60,568 bases of DNA, taken from the NCBI GenBank assembly GCA_910587395.1, contig CAJULJ010000012.1, positions 1-60,568 on the forward strand, in the 5' to 3' direction. The translations under genes were made by a program, and so were the position numbers. Origin of the DNA: an uncultured Oscillospiraceae bacterium (lineage in GTDB: Bacteria > Bacillota > Clostridia > Oscillospirales > Oscillospiraceae). Under the pieces are notes generated by a model. It was not told where the DNA came from. It searched no databases and saw only the letters and a list, made by a program, of their open reading frames with translations. This document shows positions 16,647 to 23,279 of the stretch, one piece after another (position 1 is the first letter of the stretch; every line of letters starts with the position of its first letter).

Positions 16647-16943
16647 TCAGGCGTCCTTGGCCACGATGATGGAACGCATGACGCTGACGTTGATGCGCAT
16701 CAGACGGTCCAGCTCGGCGGGGAACGCGGGATCGGCGGAGAAGGTCATCAGGACATAGTAGCCCTCCTCCAGGTCGTTGATGGGGTAGGCCAGACGGCGC
16801 TTGCCCCACTCGTCCACCTCGGTCACGGTGCCGCGGCCCTCGGCCAGCTCCTTGAAGCGGGCCACCAGGGCGGCGGTCTCCTCCTCGCCCAGGGTGGGGT
16901 TGAGGACATAGAGCACCTCGTAATTGCCGCTCACTTTTGCCAT
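16647..16943 (-). CDS. rpsF: 30S ribosomal protein S6
   Basis: 98-aa S6: NYEVLYVLNPTLGEEE, WGKRRLAYPINDLEEGYYVLMTF and LDRLMRINVSVMRSIIV. It pairs with S18 on the 30S platform. First gene of the operon, 13 bases before ssb. The leader (about 90 nt) contains a hairpin at 16972-16992 that could serve as the S6:S18 feedback site known in many bacteria (inferred). Confidence 0.97.
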   Translation of the reverse strand: MAKVSGNYEVLYVLNPTLGEEETAALVARFKELAEGRGTVTEVDEWGKRRLAYPINDLEEGYYVLMTFSADPAFPAELDRLMRINVSVMRSIIVAKDA

Positions 16944-16971
16944 TGTGTTTGCACCTCCTTATGGTCTTATG

Positions 16972-16992
16972 GCCTCCGGTCTCGCCGGAGGC
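16972..16992 (-). promoter_or_regulatory. Leader hairpin of rpsF operon (possible S6:S18 site)
   Basis: GCCTCCGG / CCGGAGGC stem between promoter and rpsF ribosome site. S6:S18 autoregulation through a leader hairpin is known; this assignment rests on position only. Confidence 0.4.
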
Positions 16993-17033
16993 AAGGATGT
17001 TACTGTCGTACGCATGATGGCGCAGACTAAATT

Positions 17034-17061
17034 ATTATACACGAAAACCAGCGTTTGTCAA
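17034..17061 (-). promoter_or_regulatory. SigA promoter of rpsF-ssb-rpsR
   Basis: Minus strand TTGACA (17056-17061), 16-bp spacer, TATAAT (17034-17039). Confidence 0.85.
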
Positions 17062-17065
17062 GGGG

Positions 17066-19471
17066 TTAGGGGGTGCTTTCCTCGGATTTTTCCGTGTTTT
17101 CCCGATGTTTGGTCCGGGCTGGCTTCCCCCACAGGTAGCGGAAGGCCAGCCGCTTCACCGGACTCAGTCCGGCGTACAGCCGGGCCCGCTCCCGGTCCAG
17201 CAGGAGCAGCATTTCGTTCCGCTCCTCATCCGTCAGGGTGTGCTGGCTGAAGCGGGCCTTCTGCGCCAGCTCCACGGCCCGCTCGTCCACTCGTCCGCCC
17301 CAGCGCTCCAGGCGCAGCAGGCAGCCGTAGCCGTCCAGGACGGCGCGGTTGCGGTCCGGGGAGGCCAGCCGCTTGGTCCGCAGCTTTTTGGGGAGCCATT
17401 GTCCCGTCCAGAGCAGGGCGGCGGCGGCCGCGATGGCGGCCAGGGACTTGAGGACGGCAAACAGCGCGGTCAGATCGGGACCGCTGGCCGGACCGCCGAC
17501 CGCCTCGGAAGGCTTGGCGCTGGGTTCCGCGGTGGGTTCGGGCTCCGGGGTGGGAGAGGACTCGGGTTCGGGGGTCTCGCTCTCCCGCGCGCCGCCGGAG
17601 GGGGTGGGGGAGGGCTCGGCGTCCCCGTGGTCATACCACTCAAAGGCGGCGGCGGGGGTGACCTCCACGGGATACCAGCCGAAGCCGTTGACCCAGACCT
17701 CCACCCAGGCGTGGGCGGCCCGGTCGGGCACGTTCACCTGCTGGCCCGGCTGGCCGTCGGCGGTAAAGCCGCTGACATACCGGGCGGGGACGCCCATGGT
17801 GCGCAGCATCAGCGCGGCGGCGGAGGCATAGTGCATGCAGTAGCCCCGCTGGCTGTCGTTGAGGAAATACAGCACCGGGTCCGTGCCGCTGGGGGCGGCG
17901 GGGGCCTGGGGGTCGTATTCGCACAGTCCGTCCAGAATCCCGGCGACCTGCTGGGCAACCCTGATCGGGTCCGGTATGGCGTAAATTCCACCCGTGTCCA
18001 AGACGGTATCCTGGCCTCTGAAGGTCCCGTCGGGGGCCGGCCCGTGGATGGGCCGGGCAGAAAGCCCGTTCTGATGGTACAGCTCCGCCAGCGGCTCCCG
18101 CAGCTCCTCGGGCACGTCCAGATAGCACTCCCGGAGCAGGTTGTGGTAGGCCTGCTCCGCCTGGGGGGCACCGTTGGCGGGATAGCAGTCGTGGAAGGTC
18201 ATGGTGAAGCTGCGCTGGCCCTGGAGGCGTGCGAAATAGGCGTCCTCCACCGGCAGCATCCCCAGCTGCGCCCACTCCTGGTCGTCGGGGAAGTAGGGGA
18301 CGTAGACGCAGGCCCCGGACGTCCCCACATTTTCCACCGTGGCGGCGTACTGCTCTCCCCGCAGGCTCTGGAAGGCGGGAAAGAGCAGGGGGGAGGGGGG
18401 GTGTGGGGTGTCCTCGCCGGTGTCCAGCAGGTCCAAATAATAATCCTCATAGGCGCCCTCGGGCAGGGCGGTCCATACGCCGTCCTCATAGACCGCCAGG
18501 GAGGTTCCCCGCAGGTAGAGCCGGGTGGGGAAGTCGGTGGTCACCCGCAGCACCGTCCTCCCGGTGTAGTTCAGCGGTCCGGCGTCGGCCAGATCCGCCT
18601 CCCCAGCCGAGCCCACGTAGGTGACGGGGCTTTTGAAGGGGCCCTCCCACCGGGAGAAATAGCCGGAGAGACGGTTGGCGGTGTTGTACAGCTCCGTCTC
18701 CATATCCAGGGCCCATTGCGGCCGGGAGTAGCCCTCGCGGGGAAAGGCCAGACTGACGGCGGCCAGCACCACAAACACGCAGCCCAGCGCGGTCAGGGTC
18801 AGCTTCCCCCGGCCCGAGGGCGCGGCCCACTTGCACAGGTCGCACAGCAGCATGGCGCACCAGCAGGCGCACAGCGCCATGAAGGCGGGCCAGCTGGGGT
18901 ACAGGTCGGCCAGCAGCCCGGGGAGCAGTGGCGGCAGGGTGAGGAACGCCGCCACCCACCACCGTCTCGCCCGGACCACGCCCCAGCCCAGGGCCAGGGC
19001 CAGCAGGGTCAGGGTCAGGAGGAGGAACAGCCGGACGGCGGCGGTTTCCTCCGAGCGGGTGAGGCCGGGGTCGTACTGGAAGGCCCAGCCCCAGGACACC
19101 CGCCGGCAAAAGATATCGGTGACGGTCCGGACGGTGAGTCCGGCCCCGTGGAGGAAGATTTCCCAGTTCAGCAGCGCCGCTGTGCCCGTCAGGACGGTCA
19201 ACCCGCCCGCCGCCGCGCTCCGAAACCGGGGCAGCGACCAGGCCGACAGCGACACCAGGGCGAGCAGGGCCGCCAGCAGAAGAAAGGTGTCCCACCGGGC
19301 GGCGCACCAGTCCAGGGGAGTGGCCTGGTAGGAGGCGTACCTGCCCAGGTCCCGGTCGCCGTACAGGGTCAGGAAGGAACAGGTTAAGCCTCCCAGAGCG
19401 CACAGCAGCAGCAGGCCGTCCCCTGCGAAGGTGAGGGGAGAGACCCGGGTTTCACGATCAGCCACGGCCAT
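17066..19471 (-). CDS. Transglutaminase-like membrane protein (TgpA/DUF3488-DUF4129 type)
   Basis: 801-aa membrane protein. About six N-terminal transmembrane segments (15-245) precede an extracellular transglutaminase-like core (about 490-605): catalytic C545 in RGYCMHY, H587 in AHAWVEVW, and E603 in PVEVTP where the classic triad has Asp. A Pro/Glu/Ser-rich linker (612-655), one more membrane segment (about 668-690) and a cytoplasmic C-terminal tail follow. The start at 19471 overlaps the DUF58 gene by 14 bases; the longer open frame upstream lies inside that gene. With MoxR and DUF58 partners it forms a conserved operon whose role is poorly known. Confidence 0.9.
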   Translation of the reverse strand: MAVADRETRVSPLTFAGDGLLLLCALGGLTCSFLTLYGDRDLGRYASYQATPLDWCAARWDTFLLLAALLALVSLSAWSLPRFRSAAAGGLTVLTGTAALLNWEIFLHGAGLTVRTVTDIFCRRVSWGWAFQYDPGLTRSEETAAVRLFLLLTLTLLALALGWGVVRARRWWVAAFLTLPPLLPGLLADLYPSWPAFMALCACWCAMLLCDLCKWAAPSGRGKLTLTALGCVFVVLAAVSLAFPREGYSRPQWALDMETELYNTANRLSGYFSRWEGPFKSPVTYVGSAGEADLADAGPLNYTGRTVLRVTTDFPTRLYLRGTSLAVYEDGVWTALPEGAYEDYYLDLLDTGEDTPHPPSPLLFPAFQSLRGEQYAATVENVGTSGACVYVPYFPDDQEWAQLGMLPVEDAYFARLQGQRSFTMTFHDCYPANGAPQAEQAYHNLLRECYLDVPEELREPLAELYHQNGLSARPIHGPAPDGTFRGQDTVLDTGGIYAIPDPIRVAQQVAGILDGLCEYDPQAPAAPSGTDPVLYFLNDSQRGYCMHYASAAALMLRTMGVPARYVSGFTADGQPGQQVNVPDRAAHAWVEVWVNGFGWYPVEVTPAAAFEWYDHGDAEPSPTPSGGARESETPEPESSPTPEPEPTAEPSAKPSEAVGGPASGPDLTALFAVLKSLAAIAAAAALLWTGQWLPKKLRTKRLASPDRNRAVLDGYGCLLRLERWGGRVDERAVELAQKARFSQHTLTDEERNEMLLLLDRERARLYAGLSPVKRLAFRYLWGKPARTKHRENTEKSEESTP

Positions 19472-20459
19472 CGCCTCCCTCCGGGGTGATGTGGAGCCGG
19501 AACACTGGGCCGTCGGGTCCCCGCAGCAGGTCTGGGAAATCGTCCAGGGCGGGACCCTTGAGGGGGGCCTGGGCGCCCAGCAGAGCCAGCAGGCAGTCGG
19601 TGAGCTGCTTTTCATCGGATATGGTGTGCAGCTGCGGCTGACCGTCCTTGTCCAGCCACAGCAGGTTGTGGGCACGCTGCACGCCCAGCAGGGCGCGGCT
19701 CGTCCCCAGCGTCCGGTCCAGAAGCTTGTCCAGCACCTCCGGCGGGCCAAAGCGGTCCAGGGTGAGCAGGGGCAGGGGGACGAAGGCTTCCGCCCGCTCC
19801 CGGACGATGAGCTCGTCCCACTTGGAGGACAGCTTCCAGTGTATTGAGCGCATGGGGTCGCCGGGGCGGTAGTCCCGCAGGTCGTAGTCCTCTCCCGGCC
19901 CCGCGCGGACGGCGTTGAGCGGGGAGGGGCGGGCGCCCCGGCCCTCGGGGATGGCGGGCAGCTCCACCTCCGCCGGGACGGGGCGGCACAGCATCCGGGC
20001 GGATCGGGGCGAGGCCACCGGCAGGGAGAACAGCCCCAGATAGTCGCACACCCTGGCCTTGTCCGCCTGCAGCCGCAAAAGGCCGCAGTGCCTGGTGGAG
20101 GCGGCCAGCTCCACCGGGCGGCGGCGGGCGATGCCGGACAGGAGGAGGCGGTGGGACCGGCCCTGGCCGGTGAGCAGGTTTTCCTCCGTGAAGCGGACGC
20201 TGAGCCGGGAAAGAGGCAGGCTGGTGGGGGACTCGATGGACACCAGCCACCGGCCCGGCCCGTCCCGCTCCAGGGCGGCGGGGGCGGCGGACAGCTCCAG
20301 CCTGCACCCCAGCATCCCCGGCAGGGACAACGCCAGGGACAGCAGGGGCAGGGCAACGCACAGGCACAGCAGGAAATGGGCCAGATAGTTTTCGTTGGTG
20401 ATCTGAAACAGCAGCACCCCCGTCAGGGTGAGCAGGTAGACGAAGCGGCGAAACAGCAT
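19458..20459 (-). CDS. DUF58 domain-containing protein
   Basis: 333-aa protein with two N-terminal membrane segments (about 5-50) and the DUF58 block (about 200-240; GEDYDLRDYRPGDPMRSIHWKLSSK is the family signature, here cited as positions about 189-213). DUF58 is a von Willebrand A-like fold found next to MoxR ATPases. The start at 20459 lies 5 bases after the MoxR stop. It probably acts with the MoxR ATPase and the transglutaminase-like protein at the membrane. Confidence 0.9.
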   Translation of the reverse strand: MLFRRFVYLLTLTGVLLFQITNENYLAHFLLCLCVALPLLSLALSLPGMLGCRLELSAAPAALERDGPGRWLVSIESPTSLPLSRLSVRFTEENLLTGQGRSHRLLLSGIARRRPVELAASTRHCGLLRLQADKARVCDYLGLFSLPVASPRSARMLCRPVPAEVELPAIPEGRGARPSPLNAVRAGPGEDYDLRDYRPGDPMRSIHWKLSSKWDELIVRERAEAFVPLPLLTLDRFGPPEVLDKLLDRTLGTSRALLGVQRAHNLLWLDKDGQPQLHTISDEKQLTDCLLALLGAQAPLKGPALDDFPDLLRGPDGPVFRLHITPEGGDGRG

Positions 20460-20464
20460 GGCGG

Positions 20465-21403
20465 TTACCGGAGGCGGGGGGCGCGGGTGGTGTTGAGCAC
20501 CTCCCCGGCGATGGCGGCGGCCAGATGGACGCCGCCCGCCGCCCCGGCGGGGAGGACCAGCCGGTGGGCGATGGCGTCCGCCCAGACATATTTCACGTCC
20601 TCGGGGACCACGTAGTCCCGCCCACGCAGGAAGGCGGAGGCCCGGCACAGGTTGGCCAGCGATATGGCCGCCCGAGGGCTGGCCCCCTGGGCAAGCTGGG
20701 GGTGGCTCCGGGTGGCCCGGACCAGACGGAGGATGTAATCCAGAATGGCGTCGTCCACGAACACCCGGTCCACCAGCTCCCGCATGCGGGCCAGCTGCTC
20801 CCGGTCTGTCGTCTGGGCCACCGACTCCATCACGCCGCCCCGCATTTTCCGCTGGAGCAGCTCCATTTCATCCGCCGGGGCGGGGTAGCCCATGGTCAGG
20901 CGCAGGGCGAAGCGGTCCAGCTGGGAGTCGGGCAGCAGCTGGGTGCCGGAGGCCCCCGCCGGGTTCTGGGTGGCGATGACCAGGAAGGGCTCCGGGATGG
21001 GATGGGCCGCGCCGTCCACCGTCACCCGGCCCTCCTCCATGGCCTCCAGCAGGGCGGACTGGGTGCGGCTGGTGGCCCGGTTCAGCTCGTCGGCCAGAAA
21101 CAGGTTGCACAGCAGCGCCCCGGGCTGGTACTCCATCTGCCCGGTGGTCTTGTTGTAGAGGGAAAAGCCGGTCAGGTCCGAGGGCATCACGTCGGGGGTG
21201 AACTGCACCCGGTTGTATTTCAGGCCCAGGGCCTTGGAGAAGGCGATGGCCATGGTGGTCTTGCCCACGCCGGGAATGTCCTCCAGCAGGACGTGGCCCC
21301 GGGCCAGAATGGCCAGCAGGGTCTTGACGACGGCCTCGTCCTTGCCCACCACGGCCTTCTTCACTTCGCCCACCACCTGGGCGGCCAGTTGATTTTCATG
21401 CAT
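20465..21403 (-). CDS. MoxR-family AAA+ ATPase
   Basis: 312-aa AAA+ ATPase: Walker A DIPGVGKTT (about 39-47), Walker B LFLADELNRA, sensor LVIATQNP and C-terminal lid (SPRAAISLANLCRASAFLRGR). MoxR proteins remodel or activate partner proteins, usually VWA-like ones encoded alongside. First gene of the three-gene operon with DUF58 and the transglutaminase-like protein. A TATAAT at 21437-21442 (minus) with a poor -35 is the likely promoter. Confidence 0.94.
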   Translation of the reverse strand: MHENQLAAQVVGEVKKAVVGKDEAVVKTLLAILARGHVLLEDIPGVGKTTMAIAFSKALGLKYNRVQFTPDVMPSDLTGFSLYNKTTGQMEYQPGALLCNLFLADELNRATSRTQSALLEAMEEGRVTVDGAAHPIPEPFLVIATQNPAGASGTQLLPDSQLDRFALRLTMGYPAPADEMELLQRKMRGGVMESVAQTTDREQLARMRELVDRVFVDDAILDYILRLVRATRSHPQLAQGASPRAAISLANLCRASAFLRGRDYVVPEDVKYVWADAIAHRLVLPAGAAGGVHLAAAIAGEVLNTTRAPRLR

Positions 21404-21436
21404 GGCTATGTCACTCCCTTGGACAGGTTACGTGCT

Positions 21437-21463
21437 ATTATAGCAAAAAAAGGAGGGCTTGAA
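21437..21463 (-). promoter_or_regulatory. Probable promoter of the moxR operon
   Basis: TATAAT at 21437-21442 on the minus strand, preceded 16 bases upstream by a weak GTTCAA; 33 bases from the start codon. Confidence 0.5.
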
Positions 21464-21494
21464 CAGCCCCCCTTGTGCTTTGACAAAATCTGTG

Positions 21495-21523
21495 TTAAAA
21501 TGACAATAACCCCGAAAGGGGCC
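21495..21523 (-). terminator. Terminator of the structured RNA gene
   Basis: On the minus strand CCCC-TTTC-GGGG hairpin followed by TTATTGTCATTTTA, right after the closing stem of the RNA. Confidence 0.7.
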
Positions 21524-21738
21524 GGGCGCTGCACATTGAGTTAGGGCGGGTAGTCACATTGCCCCGAAAGGGGGTGACTGCATTTGCGCATCACGATCAC
21601 GTTTTACGGTGGGGACTTCACAGTCTCGATCATCGTGAAAAGCAGAAACCGCCCCCCTGCACGGTGACGGTTTCGAGGCTTTGCTTTAAACTTCGTTAAC
21701 CCACAGGACTAACCGCCGTATGTGCAGCGCCCTTTCTA
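21524..21738 (-). ncRNA. Structured noncoding RNA of unassigned family
   Basis: About 215 nt transcribed from a perfect TTGACA-17-TATAAT promoter and ended by a hairpin terminator, with no ORF. The ends pair in a 13-bp perfect stem (21720-21732 with 21524-21536). Next inside, GTTAG/CTAAC and GUGGGU/ACCCGC extend the helix. Inner hairpins include AAAGCA..UGCUUU enclosing GAAACCG/CGGUUUC, CACGAU/AUCGUG, and GUCAC/GUGAC enclosing CCCC-UUUC-GGGG. It lacks the GGAAGGAAGCAG loop of SRP RNA and the size of RNase P or tmRNA. The multi-branched form recalls the raiA motif; 6S RNA is a weaker alternative. Confidence 0.75.
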
Positions 21739-21744
21739 TAATCT

Positions 21745-21773
21745 ATTATAGGGCGTCACGAGCGGTTTGTCAA
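21745..21773 (-). promoter_or_regulatory. Consensus SigA promoter of the structured RNA
   Basis: Minus strand TTGACA (21768-21773), exactly 17 bp, TATAAT (21745-21750): a perfect match on all twelve positions, as seen for abundant stable RNAs. Confidence 0.9.
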
Positions 21774-21775
21774 GG

Positions 21776-21812
21776 AAAGCAAGCGCCCGGTCCGCTGGAC
21801 CGGGCGCTTTGA
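21776..21812 (-). terminator. Terminator of infC-rpmI-rplT
   Basis: 13-bp perfect stem (21781-21793 with 21797-21809) just after rplT, followed on the minus strand by GCTTTCCTT. Confidence 0.8.
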
Positions 21813-21821
21813 TGATTTGGC

Positions 21822-22178
21822 TCAGGCCAGCTTGCCCTTGGCCAGCTCAGTGAGCTGGGTGAAGGCGGCCTTGTCGTTGACGGCCATCTCGGCCAGCATC
21901 TTGCGGTTGATCTCCACGTTGGCCAGCTTCAGGCCGTGCATGAAGGTGGAGTAATTCATGCCGTTCATCTTGCAGCCGGCGCTGATGCGGGCGATCCACA
22001 GCTGGCGGAAGTCGCGCTTCTTCAGCCGGCGGCCCACGTAGGCGTACTGCAGGGACTTCATGACCTGCTCGTTGGCCATCTTGAAGTGCTTGCTCTTGGC
22101 GCCCCAGTAGCCCTTGGCCAGCTTGAGGATCTTATTCCTTCTCTTGCGCGTCATCATCGCGCCTTTGACTCGTGCCAT
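21822..22178 (-). CDS. rplT: 50S ribosomal protein L20
   Basis: 118-aa L20: MARVKGAMMTRKRRNKILKLAKGY start, WIARISAGCKMNGMNYSTFMHGL middle. Early 23S rRNA assembly protein; in Firmicutes it also represses its own operon by binding the infC leader. Last gene of infC-rpmI-rplT. Confidence 0.97.
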   Translation of the reverse strand: MARVKGAMMTRKRRNKILKLAKGYWGAKSKHFKMANEQVMKSLQYAYVGRRLKKRDFRQLWIARISAGCKMNGMNYSTFMHGLKLANVEINRKMLAEMAVNDKAAFTQLTELAKGKLA

Positions 22179-22221
22179 TGTTGTTCAGCCTCCTGTATTG
22201 AGTAAAATATGATACCGTCCC

Positions 22222-22425
22222 TTATTTATAGGGAACCATGCGCTTGATGGTGGCCGCGTTGGTCACGTCGGCGTAGCCGCCCTTGCGGAGGCTTCTCTTA
22301 AGCTTGCGGGTCTTGCCGTGGCCGTTGAGCAGATGGCTCTTGTTGGCGTGGGCGCGCTTGACCTTTCCGTTCTTGGTCAAATTGAAGCGCTTCTTGGCGC
22401 CGCTGTGGGTCTTGACTTTAGGCAT
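22222..22425 (-). CDS. rpmI: 50S ribosomal protein L35
   Basis: 67-aa L35: MPKVKTHSGAKKRFNLTKNGKVK, HLLNGHGKTRKLKRSLRK. Small basic large-subunit protein, between infC and rplT as in most bacteria. An AAGGAGAT ribosome site precedes the ATG. Confidence 0.97.
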   Translation of the reverse strand: MPKVKTHSGAKKRFNLTKNGKVKRAHANKSHLLNGHGKTRKLKRSLRKGGYADVTNAATIKRMVPYK

Positions 22426-22480
22426 GACGGTTATCTCCTTTTCGTGGTTGTATCGTGCGGCATGCGCCGCAGGGCATTAC

Positions 22481-23017
22481 TTATTGCTTGTTGGTCTTGG
22501 CGCTCTTGGCGGACAGGAAGATGCTCATGTGCCGGCCCTCCAGCTTGGGCTCCTTGTCCATGACGGCCAGTTCGCCGCACTGCCCGGCGAAGTCCAGCAG
22601 CAGCTTCTTTCCGATGTCGGTGTGGGCCATTTCCCGGCCCCGGAAACGGACGGTGACCTTTACCCGGTTGCCCTCGCCCAAAAACTTCTGGGCGTTGCGC
22701 AGCTTGGTGTTGAAGTCGCCGATGTCGATGCCGGGGGACATCCGCACCTCTTTGATCTCCACCACATGCTGGTTCTTCTTGGCCTCCTTCTCCCGCTTGG
22801 CCTGCTCAAAGCGGTACTTGCCGTAGTCCATGAGCTTGCACACGGGGGGAGTGGCGGTGGGAGAGATCTTGACCAGGTCCAGCCCGGCCTCGTCGGCGCG
22901 GGCCTGAGCCTCCCGGGCGGACATGACGCCCAGCTGGGCGCCGTCGGCGCCGATGAGCCGCACTTCCCGGTCGCGGATTTCCTCGTTGATCTGATGAGCC
23001 GTATTAGCTATGGTCAC
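22481..23017 (-). CDS. infC: Translation initiation factor IF-3
   Basis: About 178 aa. N-domain INEEIRDREVRLIGADGAQLG and C-domain SPGIDIGDFNTKLRNAQKFL are diagnostic. IF-3 binds the 30S subunit and checks start-codon pairing. No ATG lies at the right place. GTG at 23017 is given here, but it sits only 2 bases from the GGAGGT site; ATA at 23009-23011 lies 8 bases from it, the ideal distance, and infC genes often use rare starts (ATT in E. coli) for autoregulation. An attenuator precedes the ribosome site. Confidence 0.95.
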   Translation of the reverse strand: MTIANTAHQINEEIRDREVRLIGADGAQLGVMSAREAQARADEAGLDLVKISPTATPPVCKLMDYGKYRFEQAKREKEAKKNQHVVEIKEVRMSPGIDIGDFNTKLRNAQKFLGEGNRVKVTVRFRGREMAHTDIGKKLLLDFAGQCGELAVMDKEPKLEGRHMSIFLSAKSAKTNKQ

Positions 23018-23025
23018 GCACCTCC

Positions 23026-23060
23026 AAAATAAAAACGTGAATGCGGCAAGGCACCCACGT
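23026..23060 (-). terminator. Transcription attenuator in the infC leader
   Basis: A 10-bp fully paired stem (23035-23060, loop CUUGCC) is followed on the minus strand by TTTTATTTT and then at once by the infC ribosome site. This is the layout of an L20-controlled leader terminator, as known in Firmicutes. Confidence 0.75.
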
Positions 23061-23168
23061 CCACAACGAAACGCGCACTTCATCTGTGCGGATTTCACCA
23101 TGTTAACCCCTTCGCCCGCGGCGGGAGGTGAGGACGGCGGCGCCATTCCTGCTTCCTTTTGCCCAAGT

Positions 23169-23197
23169 ATCATACCAGATGCGGAAGGGTTTGTCAA
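23169..23197 (-). promoter_or_regulatory. SigA promoter of infC-rpmI-rplT
   Basis: Minus strand TTGACA (23192-23197), 17-bp spacer, TATGAT (23169-23174). It gives a leader of about 145 nt containing the attenuator. Confidence 0.85.
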
Positions 23198-23220
23198 CAG
23201 TGTTTTTCGGTTTTCCGTGG

Positions 23221-23249
23221 TTGCCCCGAAAGATGACGTTTGTTATAAT
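23221..23249 (+). promoter_or_regulatory. SigA promoter of addBA
   Basis: TTGCCC (23221-23226), 17-bp spacer, TATAAT (23244-23249); start codon 31 bases downstream. Confidence 0.7.
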
Positions 23250-23279
23250 GTAGAAAAACCGCGAAAGGGGGGTCCCGCC

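Noticed and set aside
17066..20356. 1096-aa version of the transglutaminase gene starting at 20356
   Set aside because: The first 295 residues lie inside the DUF58 gene in another frame and look like shadow sequence; a ribosome site supports the start at 19471.
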